A stretch of DNA of 16,156 bases from an uncultured Clostridia bacterium (GCA_937915565.1 CALDMH010000016.1:1-16156); one strand, 5' to 3'. Shown: positions 8,572 to 15,981, numbered from the stretch's first letter. A program made the numbers and translations. Notes: a model not told the origin generated them from the sequence alone.

Positions 8572-8650
8572 AGGCGGAACCTCCCGTCGTACGTATAAAA
8601 TGTGTTTTTTTGTTCAAAACTTGCGTAACCGATGCCCGAAAGCAATCGAT
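8521..8650 (-). ncRNA. Putative ~130-nt small RNA or transcription-attenuation leader
   Basis: A consensus promoter (8657-8685) and an intrinsic terminator (8521-8553) bracket a transcript of about 130 nt with no other gene in it. Near its 5' end the RNA can fold a stem of about nine pairs with one bulged U, capped by a UUCG tetraloop (about 8625-8648). The segment CGGGAGGTTCCG can pair with itself weakly and would then cover the ribosome site of the 19-aa frame. I could not assign it to a known family: the separate 3' terminator hairpin does not fit the closed-rod form of Bacillus 6S RNA, and the SRP RNA and RNase P core motifs are absent. It may be a free small RNA or the leader of the giant surface protein gene. 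Confidence 0.55.
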
Positions 8651-8656
8651 AAAGGC

Positions 8657-8685
8657 ATTATATCACATAAATTTCTTTTTTTCAA
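8657..8685 (-). promoter_or_regulatory. Strong sigma-A promoter with extended -10, minus strand
   Basis: The minus strand reads TTGAAA (8680-8685), exactly 17 bases, then TATAAT (8657-8662), with TG one base before the -10 box (extended -10). Initiation is expected near the A at 8650. It drives the small RNA/leader unit. Confidence 0.8.
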
Positions 8686-9071
8686 CCCCAAAACACAATT
8701 TCCTTGAAAAACTTTGTGAAGCCCGTCAGGATATTTTTAAATTGTCCTCTTTATCATTATATAAGATATATAAGCGAACAGAACAAATGTGCTCTTATAA
8801 GTTCGTTAAACGTCCGAAAAGCCTCATAAAGACAACTTGAAGAGCAAAAGATGGTCAACCTTGCTGCAATAAACCACAATTTTACTAAAAGAAAATATAA
8901 ATTTATCAATTTTGAAGCAATTTTTGACGTTAAAAAATTTGTTGAAAAATGTCAAAATTTAGTATGATTTATAGGTGCAAATATGTGAAAAATAGGATAA
9001 AAGCATCTCGAAAAAACTAAAAAACCTATTTTTTTTTTTTCATAATAATTCGTCAAAATATTAAAAAATAC
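8686..9071. other. AT-rich divergent spacer without a gene
   Basis: No credible coding frame or RNA gene was found here. The stretch contains a 12-base T run (9029-9040), several weak AT hairpins, and repeated TTGAC/GTCAA pentamers that lead up to the pilin promoter. It probably serves as the regulatory region of the plus-strand pilus cluster. Confidence 0.55.
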
Positions 9072-9100
9072 TTGACAAAAATATTTGTGCAGTATAGAAT
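9072..9100 (+). promoter_or_regulatory. Sigma-A promoter of the pilus cluster
   Basis: A perfect TTGACA (-35, 9072-9077) is separated by 17 bases from TAGAAT (-10, 9095-9100). Transcription should start near 9107, giving a leader of about 68 bases to the ATG at 9175. This rules out the in-frame TTG at 9112 as a normal start. Confidence 0.85.
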
Positions 9101-9174
9101 AATGTTGACCTTTGGCTAATAATTTTATTGATATGAAAGGTAAAGAAAGGTACGAGGACGGAAAAGAGCGGACG

Positions 9175-11334
9175 ATGAAGATGATAAAGGCTATAAAAAA
9201 AGGATTTACGTTAGTAGAGTTGGTAATAGTCATCGCTGTCATAGCGGTGCTTTCCGCCGTGCTAATTCCTGTTTTCGGCAACGTTATCAACGATTCCAAA
9301 GTGTCGGCTCTCAAAGCGGATTTGGACACTTGCTCGACGAGAATGCGTTTATACGCGCTCGATAAGAGGGTAGACTATTATACGCCTGCCGTAGCGCGTG
9401 ACGTTTTGGAGCAAATGGAAATAGCCGGCTTGTATGCGGACGGTTCAAACGGATATTGCATTGACGGATACAGTATTTGGTTCAATCAGGAAAATTTCAA
9501 TTTTATTCTTGTTAAAAACAGTGAAATTTCCAAATATATAGATAGAGGCGGAGCGACTGCGAGCGTTTCCGGTGGAAATACCGCAGCTTTTGCCGCTGAT
9601 ATTTTAGATAACGTAGCCGCTGAGGGCGACGTTGTTCAGGGAATAGAGAAGTCCGGTGCGTCGGAAAAGCTTAAAATGGTTCCGCGCAGGCCCGAAGCGA
9701 TAACCGCCAACGAAAACTTGCTTTTGATGGCGACCGATAAGAATAATAAATCCGTTCTTGAAGCTATCGACACTATGTATAACGGTGCCGATACCGATAA
9801 ATCAAAAGGTTCAGCACAAGAGATAATTTATGCTGTAACTAATTCGATGGATAGTTCGGATTTGGTGCGTTATATAACGAATGATGACTGGAAAATTAGC
9901 GATTATACCGATAAATTTTCCCCAAGTAAAACCGCTTGGCTCAACAATGCAGGTAACTTTATTACCGACGTCAGTGCTAACGATAGCGGAACGATTAGCG
10001 TTTCAAACGTTATCGTTTCTCGTAGATTAGGAACGGCGTTTAACGTAGACGATGCAGGCGAAAGCGGAAACGTCGACGCTTCCGATAGGAAAATTTACGG
10101 TACTATTCGTAACTTTGTTGGTACAAACTTGTCTGAACCGTCTAATGGTGTTAAAGGCGCGAAGCTTCAAATTTCGTGCGTATTGGAAATAGCTTCCGAA
10201 ACGGATATTGAAATCGGCGACGAATTCTATCAGAAATTCACCGATAGCGTCGTTAGAGTTATGTATTCCGGCAAAGTAACTATGACTGCAAGTTCGAGTT
10301 ATACCTCCGGTACGGTTTCCGTTAGTACGGTAACCGGTAATTCGAGTAGTATAGGTAATAACGGAAGCGGTTCAACTTCGTCCGGCACGGGTTCGAGTAG
10401 CGATACGAGAATTCCTTCTAAAACTATGGACCCGAACGTATTCCTTAACTGGACTACGGGCGATTCCGGTACGGGGACGAAAGTTATCGATTATTCCACG
10501 GTTTCTACGACTGAGGACGGTAAAACGAAAGTTTCCGTAAGGGATGCGAACGGTAAAGTTCAGGTTATAGAAGTAGCGGATTTAAATGAATACTTCAAAA
10601 AATCCGAGGGAATGCAGTATAAGTACAATACGACTTCGTTTTCCATTGACGTGACCGGATTTTTAAGCAAACTTAAAATAAGCAGCGACGAACAAGTTAA
10701 ATCGATAAAAATCGAGGATTACACGAGTAACGGAACTGTTTTTGCAACGAGAGTTTTGCTCAGATACCTCGATGAAAAAGGATATACGCAGGACGCGAGA
10801 TTTAATTTCGGCGTTGGTTATATAACTTCGTTTGACCATTATTACCGTTATTATAATCCGGCCTTTAACTCTTCGTCTAATAGCGGAGAGAATAGTAAGC
10901 CCGAATATTATGGCGTAAGCGAAACTTCGGCAAATTCGGGTTCTATCACCGTAAAACTTCCCGAGGGGACTACGGAACTTCAAAGTTATAAAAATAATAA
11001 TTATGAAATTGAAGTTTATTATAACGAGGTAACGAAATATTACACCCAAGAGAAGAGCGAATTCGGTTTGGAATACAAGAAATATTCGCACGAAGAAACG
11101 GGTGCAACCGAAAAAGTTGCCAAATGGGGTAGCGACGGCCAAAAAGTAAACGGTTGTTCTTTGATTGACTTTGGTACTCATTCAAAATTAGGTAGTCAAA
11201 CTTGGACTGACCCGACCACTAATAAAACTACGACTGCGGCTTATTTTGTCAATACTGTTAAAATTAACCGAATCGTTATAAAAGAGAAGGGAGAAAACGG
11301 CAAGATTCTTCTTGTTAAATACCCCGGACAATAA
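9175..11334 (+). CDS. Oversized type IV prepilin-like protein (719 aa)
   Basis: The N-terminus is a class III prepilin signal: a 10-residue basic leader MKMIKAIKKG, then FTLVELVIVIAV with the conserved Glu at mature position 5, and a hydrophobic helix to about residue 38. Prepilin peptidase should cut after G10 and the helix packs the pilus core. The start is uncertain: ATGs at 9133, 9175 and 9181 are in frame and none has a strong Shine-Dalgarno; 9175 gives the most normal leader. The body is far longer than usual pilins (about 130-200 aa). It has Cys at 53 and 95, a DGYSIWFN motif near 97-104 shared in form with the second pilin, a Ser/Gly/Thr-rich linker at about 369-420, and then a second large beta-rich domain to the end. 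It is the first gene after the cluster promoter. A tip adhesin or modular minor pilin is inferred; a type II-like pseudopilin is also possible. Confidence 0.85.
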   Translation: MKMIKAIKKGFTLVELVIVIAVIAVLSAVLIPVFGNVINDSKVSALKADLDTCSTRMRLYALDKRVDYYTPAVARDVLEQMEIAGLYADGSNGYCIDGYSIWFNQENFNFILVKNSEISKYIDRGGATASVSGGNTAAFAADILDNVAAEGDVVQGIEKSGASEKLKMVPRRPEAITANENLLLMATDKNNKSVLEAIDTMYNGADTDKSKGSAQEIIYAVTNSMDSSDLVRYITNDDWKISDYTDKFSPSKTAWLNNAGNFITDVSANDSGTISVSNVIVSRRLGTAFNVDDAGESGNVDASDRKIYGTIRNFVGTNLSEPSNGVKGAKLQISCVLEIASETDIEIGDEFYQKFTDSVVRVMYSGKVTMTASSSYTSGTVSVSTVTGNSSSIGNNGSGSTSSGTGSSSDTRIPSKTMDPNVFLNWTTGDSGTGTKVIDYSTVSTTEDGKTKVSVRDANGKVQVIEVADLNEYFKKSEGMQYKYNTTSFSIDVTGFLSKLKISSDEQVKSIKIEDYTSNGTVFATRVLLRYLDEKGYTQDARFNFGVGYITSFDHYYRYYNPAFNSSSNSGENSKPEYYGVSETSANSGSITVKLPEGTTELQSYKNNNYEIEVYYNEVTKYYTQEKSEFGLEYKKYSHEETGATEKVAKWGSDGQKVNGCSLIDFGTHSKLGSQTWTDPTTNKTTTAAYFVNTVKINRIVIKEKGENGKILLVKYPGQ

Positions 11335-11378
11335 TTAAAATAATTAAATAAAGAAAAATTAAGAAAAAACTTGGTTAA

Positions 11379-11395
11379 AAAGTGTTTAACACTTT
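11379..11395. promoter_or_regulatory. Small inverted repeat AAAGTGT-TTA-ACACTTT
   Basis: A 7-bp inverted repeat with a 3-base loop lies in the 82-base gap before the lipoprotein gene. It lacks a T-tract, so it is not a terminator; an operator or weak mRNA hairpin is possible. TTGGTT lies just upstream, but no good -10 box is spaced to it. Confidence 0.3.
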
Positions 11396-11416
11396 AGAAA
11401 TAATAAGGAGATTATT

Positions 11417-13051
11417 ATGAAAAAGAAAATTTGGGCATTATGTTTGACGTTTGTTCTTGCATTGGCTACGTTTGCTCTTTCGGGCTGTACGCTTTTCGGA
11501 AACGTCGGAAAGATTGAATGGGTTAAACAACCTGCAAAGGTTTATTCCTTGAACGACACTTCTGGTCTTTCTTTTGAATTTGCCGCAACTTTGGCAAACG
11601 GTGATAAAGTTACCGTTAAGTATCCTGAGGATAAAGATAAGTATAACATAGTTATCAGCAACTTCACCACTTCGAGTGTTGGTCAAAGAAACGCTACGGT
11701 TACTTATGAGAAACTCACGCTTTCTTTCGCTTACAAAGTAGTTGACGGAAAGTATGCAGACGGAACCGGTTCTGCTGCTGACCCGTACGTAATTACTACC
11801 ACCACTCACTTCCAGAATATGTTGAATGAGAAGGCTTTCCACTATTATAAACTTGCGGATTCGCTTGATTTCACCGGAAAGGCAATTCTTATGGCTAACG
11901 CCGGTCAGGACGCGACGAACGCAGATGCTTGGGTTGGTGAACTTGATGGCGCTAACTATACTGTAAGCGGTATAAGTGAAGTTAGAACTCACGACAACAA
12001 AGCTATCAACAAGTACAACGAAATGTTCGGAAGAGTTGGTCGTGAAACTGAAAAATTTGCTTTGAAGAATATCACGTTTGATTTCGCTTCGAGCGGTAAC
12101 TCCGCAACGGCGGGTCTTGTTACGTCGAACGCTGTTAACGGTGTTCTTGAATTCGATAACGTTAAGGTAACGGGTTACATCAACGCTGCTAACTCCGGAA
12201 ACTCCAACATTTCGCCTTACGTTTCCTTCTTACAGAGGTCTATGCCCGGTAGCGTTGCCGCTCCTTTGAAATCTCTCACGCTTAACAACTGTGTTAACGA
12301 TATTAAGATTTTGAACGCTTACGCAACCTCTCTCGTTGCAGGCTTTGCTTCGGCTCAATCGGTTCTTCCTGCCGGTTCCGTTAAGTTTACTAACTGCAAA
12401 TTTGCAGGCCTTATCGAAGGTTCTTATCAGCAAGGTGTAGGCGCATTCTTTGCTAATAACAACACTGCGAAAGATTACTACGTATTCTCCGGTTGCTCGG
12501 TTGATACTTCTGCGAAGATTATCAAAACTGCCGGCCGCGGACTTGACAACAGCGCTGCTACCGTTTACAACTGCGGTAACGTTTGCTTGCAAGGCGAAAC
12601 CGAAGTTAACGGAATCACCGGAACTATCAACGTTGACGACACTCTTAAAGCTGTAAACATTAAAGTTGAAGGCCTTAACCTTGAATGTAGCGTTGACGGC
12701 GTAGTTGCCGACGACTTCAAGATTTACGCAGTCGGCTCGATGGATTACGGCAACGGCAAGGGCGGTGCATTCAGATACGTTCAGCCTGCTGTTAAGAGCA
12801 ATATCACCGACGGTAAGCTCACGCAGACTTTGTTGAAGATTAAGTCTGACGCAACCAAAGAAACTGCAAACGATGATTCTACTTATGGTTCTGACCTTAT
12901 CGTTTTGGACGGCGGAGTTCTTACTTACTACTGCGGAACCGTATGTCAGTCCATCAACGTAACTAAGGCGAAGTTGGTTGTAGTTGCTTATAATGACGGA
13001 GTTGCTGTTGCAATCGGTGCTTATAAGAACGCTGTTAACCTTGCTGCATAA
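11417..13051 (+). CDS. Lipoprotein with Ig-like (Big_3-type) domain and beta-helix region (544 aa)
   Basis: A lipoprotein signal peptide is clear: MKKK, a hydrophobic stretch and lipobox LSGC, with lipidation expected on Cys24. Residues about 31-110 resemble a group 3 bacterial Ig-like domain (IEWVKQPAKVYSLND ... VTVKYP ... GQRNATVTY). The segment GTGSAADPYVI (116-126) followed by ADSLDFTG and WVGELDGANYTVSGI (172-186) is the usual entry into a right-handed beta-helix or GLUG-type region; later coils carry a Cys series (NNC, TNC, SGC, NCGNVC, YYCGTVC). AAGGAG lies six bases before the ATG. Codon choice is strongly biased (AAC over AAT, GGT, CTT, AAG), suggesting high expression. It lies between two pilin genes, so a pilus-linked surface or anchoring role is inferred. 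No enzymatic motif was seen. Confidence 0.85.
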   Translation: MKKKIWALCLTFVLALATFALSGCTLFGNVGKIEWVKQPAKVYSLNDTSGLSFEFAATLANGDKVTVKYPEDKDKYNIVISNFTTSSVGQRNATVTYEKLTLSFAYKVVDGKYADGTGSAADPYVITTTTHFQNMLNEKAFHYYKLADSLDFTGKAILMANAGQDATNADAWVGELDGANYTVSGISEVRTHDNKAINKYNEMFGRVGRETEKFALKNITFDFASSGNSATAGLVTSNAVNGVLEFDNVKVTGYINAANSGNSNISPYVSFLQRSMPGSVAAPLKSLTLNNCVNDIKILNAYATSLVAGFASAQSVLPAGSVKFTNCKFAGLIEGSYQQGVGAFFANNNTAKDYYVFSGCSVDTSAKIIKTAGRGLDNSAATVYNCGNVCLQGETEVNGITGTINVDDTLKAVNIKVEGLNLECSVDGVVADDFKIYAVGSMDYGNGKGGAFRYVQPAVKSNITDGKLTQTLLKIKSDATKETANDDSTYGSDLIVLDGGVLTYYCGTVCQSINVTKAKLVVVAYNDGVAVAIGAYKNAVNLAA

Positions 13052-13063
13052 TTTTTGAAACTA

Positions 13064-13097
13064 ATCTAACCACACAGCGAAAACTGTGTGGTTAGAT
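13064..13097. other. Strong 14-bp hairpin without T-tract
   Basis: ATCTAACCACACAG (13064-13077) and its exact complement (13084-13097) flank a CGAAAA loop, 12 bases after the lipoprotein stop. Neither strand has a T-run after the stem, so classic termination is doubtful. In this position, between a probably abundant lipoprotein and a pilin, it could protect the upstream mRNA end, mark a processing site, or partly lower read-through into the pilin gene. Confidence 0.7.
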
Positions 13098-13125
13098 AAA
13101 AAAATATTTAAGGATGTAAACGAAA

Positions 13126-13743
13126 ATGAAAAAATCACTCAAAAAAGGTTTTACTCTTGTAGAACTCGTAATCGTAATAGCGGTTATCGCTATTCTCTCG
13201 GCAGTTTTAGTTCCCACTTTCGGTGACGTTATTTCGGACGCTAACAAGAGCGTAGAATTTAACGATGCAAGCCAAGCAATCAACCAGTATAAGGCTAAAC
13301 AGGCAACAAACAAACAATCTGATGCTCTTGTTGACGGATATGTTGTTTTGTTTAATAAAGACTATTTATTTGCTTCTGCTACGGCAGCTACAACTAACCC
13401 GACTATTGGAGTTATTTCAGATTTAGCTACCGAATTACAAAAAGTTGATTCCATAAAGGCTATCTTCAAATTTAAGAATGGTAAGCTTACTCAACTTGAT
13501 GATGTTAAAACTGTAACTTATGAAGAAAATAAAGGATGTAAGATTGAAGATAATTTCATTACAACATCCGGTATAAAAGATTTCAAGGTAACGTTAAATG
13601 ATGATGGTAAAACATTAAAAGGTTCTACTTGGACTACCGATGGAACAGTTGTTTTAGATGGTTATGTCGATTTAGTGTCAGCTGGTAATGAATATAAAGG
13701 GAATCTTATGGGTTCTATCGTTCTCCTTAAAGCTGACGTATAA
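13126..13743 (+). CDS. Type IV prepilin-like protein (205 aa), candidate major pilin
   Basis: The protein begins MKKSLKKG, then FTLVELVIVIAV with Glu at mature position 5 and a hydrophobic helix to about residue 38, the standard prepilin form; cleavage is expected after G8. Length fits a normal pilin. The helix is nearly the same as in the 719-aa pilin, and DGYVVLFN (70-77) matches that protein's DGYSIWFN, so the two are probably paralogues. AAGGA lies 11 bases before the ATG. Codons and base composition change inside the gene: the signal/helix part is like the lipoprotein gene, while the later part is AT-rich (14 and 17 GC of 60 in 13501-13560 and 13561-13620, against 26 in 13201-13260). It is followed by a strong terminator, so it ends the first transcription unit. 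Assigning it as the main fibre subunit is inference from size and position. Confidence 0.88.
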   Translation: MKKSLKKGFTLVELVIVIAVIAILSAVLVPTFGDVISDANKSVEFNDASQAINQYKAKQATNKQSDALVDGYVVLFNKDYLFASATAATTNPTIGVISDLATELQKVDSIKAIFKFKNGKLTQLDDVKTVTYEENKGCKIEDNFITTSGIKDFKVTLNDDGKTLKGSTWTTDGTVVLDGYVDLVSAGNEYKGNLMGSIVLLKADV

Positions 13744-13781
13744 TTTATAGACAACAGTTATAATAATCTATTTGCACTTTT

Positions 13782-13820
13782 GGGCGCGGCGCGTTGTGCG
13801 CCGCGCCCTTAAATATTTTT
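13782..13820 (+). terminator. Intrinsic terminator after the pilin gene
   Basis: An 11-bp, almost all G/C stem (GGGCGCGGCGC paired with GCGCCGCGCCC, 5-base loop GTTGT) is followed by TTAAATATTTTT. It separates the pilin/lipoprotein unit from the PilM-like gene, although read-through may feed the downstream genes. Confidence 0.8.
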
Positions 13821-13856
13821 CAGATATAAATCCATAATAAAAAGGGTAAAGAAAAA

Positions 13857-15422
13857 ATGGACCTTTCAAACGTTTTTCACGGCAAAAAACAACTTAATAT
13901 CATTATCGGCTTCGACCCGCTTAATTCCACGCTTAAAATTATGCGTGTTCTCGGCAGAGATACGCAATCCGTCAAGGTCGATTTCGTCGGCGTCAAGCAG
14001 GAATATTTTGTCCGCGGCGAATGGGAGAAAATTCTTTCGGAATTCTTGCCTCAATATATGTCGAGCCAAAGCTTCGACGAATCCTTCGCCGTTCACCTCG
14101 TTCTTCCGGACGGAGTTATCGGCGCGGACGTATTCAACGTTCCCACGCTTGCCCGTTCCAAAATGGAAACGGCTCTCGACACGCAAATGAAGGATTTGTA
14201 TTTCTTCTATAACGATTACAAATTCAACAAAGCCGTCGTCGCTTCAAACAAAACGAACTCCACGTTTGAAGTTATTATGGTGAGCAAAGTTTTGCTTAAC
14301 AAGGTTTACAAAGCCCTTAACGAGCAAAAGCTTTACGTTAAAAATTCCACTTTTGCGGCAAACGCCTGCGTAAACGCAGTTTTAGCGTTACGCCCCAAAA
14401 ACAGGAAACAAAGCTTCATTTTCATCGATATTTCTCCCGAATCGGCAAGAGTTATAGCTGTATCGAACGGTCAAACGGTGGGGTGGAAGCAACTTAAATT
14501 CGGATATAACGTCTTCACTTACGAAAAAGTGATGATTGAAAACAATATAGTGTTCAACGACGTGGCTCAAATTGCCGTTATCAACGCAACCGAAAGAGCC
14601 AAAAAGAAAAAGATGACCGAGGCGGCTATGGACGAGGAGGAGGACGAAGACGCGGCGATTATTGCCGAAAACGCAATTTCCGTCAACGAAATCGACAAGC
14701 ACTCCGAGGAAATTAACCGCATCGCAAACAACGACCTTGCCGAAGTTATCGATTCCGCCGAGGCAATCAGGAACGCCAAGGACAAAGCCGCTCAATCCAT
14801 TTTAAACGAGAGCGCTTCGTCTGCCGCGCAAATAACCGAAAAATCGGCTGAAACGGACGGCGATATAATCGAAAACGCTAATCAATCCGCTCAAACCAAC
14901 CAAAACGCGCAAACGGCGCAGGCTTCCGATGAAAAAACCGCAGAAGCCGCGGCGGCAGACGCCTCGGGCGTAAATTCGACCGACGCTTCTTCAAACCAAG
15001 CCGGTCAAGCGGGGCAAGCGGCAAAAGCGGAGGTTAAAGAAGAAGTTAAGGAAGTTAAACCCGAGCCGCCGAAGATAAAAACTTATCAAAGAAAAATCAA
15101 AAAACTCCCTGCGTATATGACGCGCCCCGTTCCCGAAACCATAGAGGGAATCCGCGTTGAAAATTTCAGGCTTTTCGTTAAGCACGCTATGCTTATGAAA
15201 ATGCAAATCGAGCAAGGCGGAATTTACAGCGTTCCGCAATACGCGCTTGTAAATATGCCTGCCGATTACGCTTATATTATCGACGAAACGAACAAGGAAA
15301 ACGACGGCTTCGAGTTTAAATTTTTCGACCCTGCAAAGGAAAACAACGTTCAACTTTCCGAGCATCTGGATTTGTTCGGCGCGTTGTTTATGAATCAATT
15401 CAACAAGAACAATAACGTATAA
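13857..15422 (+). CDS. pilM: PilM-like actin-fold pilus assembly protein with long disordered insert (521 aa)
   Basis: PilM is the cytoplasmic actin-like protein that binds the tail of PilN and links the inner-membrane platform to the motor of type IV pili. Seen: beta-strand starts typical of the fold at NIIIGFDPLNSTLKI (about 14-28) and SFIFIDISPESARVIAV (about 185-201), and a C-terminal helix region NFRLFVKHAMLMKMQIEQ (about 432-449). The phosphate-loop glycines of the family (D-x-G-T/S) are absent in both places, so nucleotide binding may be weak or lost. Residues about 253-420 form an insert: first acidic (DEEEDEDAA), then Ala/Gln/Ser/Asn-rich, then Lys/Glu/Pro-rich; it splits the fold and looks disordered. 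There is no signal peptide. AAGGG lies 10 bases before the ATG, and the gene abuts two minor pilins. The family call rests on fold pattern and context, not on close similarity. Confidence 0.7.
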   Translation: MDLSNVFHGKKQLNIIIGFDPLNSTLKIMRVLGRDTQSVKVDFVGVKQEYFVRGEWEKILSEFLPQYMSSQSFDESFAVHLVLPDGVIGADVFNVPTLARSKMETALDTQMKDLYFFYNDYKFNKAVVASNKTNSTFEVIMVSKVLLNKVYKALNEQKLYVKNSTFAANACVNAVLALRPKNRKQSFIFIDISPESARVIAVSNGQTVGWKQLKFGYNVFTYEKVMIENNIVFNDVAQIAVINATERAKKKKMTEAAMDEEEDEDAAIIAENAISVNEIDKHSEEINRIANNDLAEVIDSAEAIRNAKDKAAQSILNESASSAAQITEKSAETDGDIIENANQSAQTNQNAQTAQASDEKTAEAAAADASGVNSTDASSNQAGQAGQAAKAEVKEEVKEVKPEPPKIKTYQRKIKKLPAYMTRPVPETIEGIRVENFRLFVKHAMLMKMQIEQGGIYSVPQYALVNMPADYAYIIDETNKENDGFEFKFFDPAKENNVQLSEHLDLFGALFMNQFNKNNNV

Positions 15423-15426
15423 TAAA

Positions 15427-15981
15427 ATGAAATTTAACGGGAAAACCTGCCGAAAAAAGGGCTTTACTTTGCTCGAAATGGTTATCGCTATGCAGCTTTT
15501 GCTCATTGTTTCCACAATGATTATGGCGTTGATTTTTTCGATAACGAAGAGCGCGCAGAGAAATAATCGGGAAGGTAAAATTTACTCGGATTTGTTTTTC
15601 TCCGAACTGGCCATAAAAAACTGGTTTAACAAATACGACGAATATAAAGACGGCGAGCCGAAATACGATATAGCCGTCGTAATGCCGAGCGACGAAAACG
15701 AGGGCGAGTATAAGCTTTCTTCGTCTGCCGAGGGGCAGTATATGGCTGTTTTTCAGGCGGAAACGGATATAAGCGAAAGTTTTACGCCCGAAGCGGTCGT
15801 TTATTTTAACGAGGAATACAGCTCAATCGTTTTCACGGACAGGTTCGGCTCGGTTCTTTTGGAAAGCGTTAATTCAATTACGTTTTATAAAGGCGAGAAC
15901 GCCGCGCGCGTTTCGATTAAATACGACGGAGGAAGTTCTCCCTACGTTTTGATTATTGCTTTCGGGAGGAATAAGTTATGA
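15427..15981 (+). CDS. Minor pseudopilin (GspJ/PilW/ComGF-like position), 184 aa
   Basis: The N-terminus is a prepilin signal: basic leader MKFNGKTCRKKG, then FTLLEMVIAMQ with Glu at mature position 5 and a hydrophobic helix to about residue 35. The rest is a soluble domain with many aromatic and acidic residues (KNWFNKYDEYKDGEPKYDI) and beta-strand segments (AVVYFNEEYSSIVF), ending in ALIIAF-like strands. Length suits a minor pseudopilin that primes or caps the fibre. It begins four bases after the PilM-like stop codon without a clear Shine-Dalgarno, so translational coupling is likely, and it overlaps the next gene by four bases (ATGA). The GspJ/PilW-like label is from gene order and size only; ComGF-like is equally possible. 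Confidence 0.82.
   Translation: MKFNGKTCRKKGFTLLEMVIAMQLLLIVSTMIMALIFSITKSAQRNNREGKIYSDLFFSELAIKNWFNKYDEYKDGEPKYDIAVVMPSDENEGEYKLSSSAEGQYMAVFQAETDISESFTPEAVVYFNEEYSSIVFTDRFGSVLLESVNSITFYKGENAARVSIKYDGGSSPYVLIIAFGRNKL

Noticed and set aside
8521..8650. Identity of the small RNA as 6S, SRP or RNase P RNA
   Set aside because: Length, a separate terminator hairpin and the lack of the known core motifs do not support any of these by eye; left unassigned.
8941..8971. Second promoter-like pair TTGAAA and TATGAT before the pilin cluster
   Set aside because: The spacing is only 15 bases and the far better promoter at 9072-9100 is closer to the gene.
9029..9040. 12-base T run upstream of the pilin promoter
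   Set aside because: Considered as a terminator tail, but only A/T-rich sequence precedes it and no GC stem is present.
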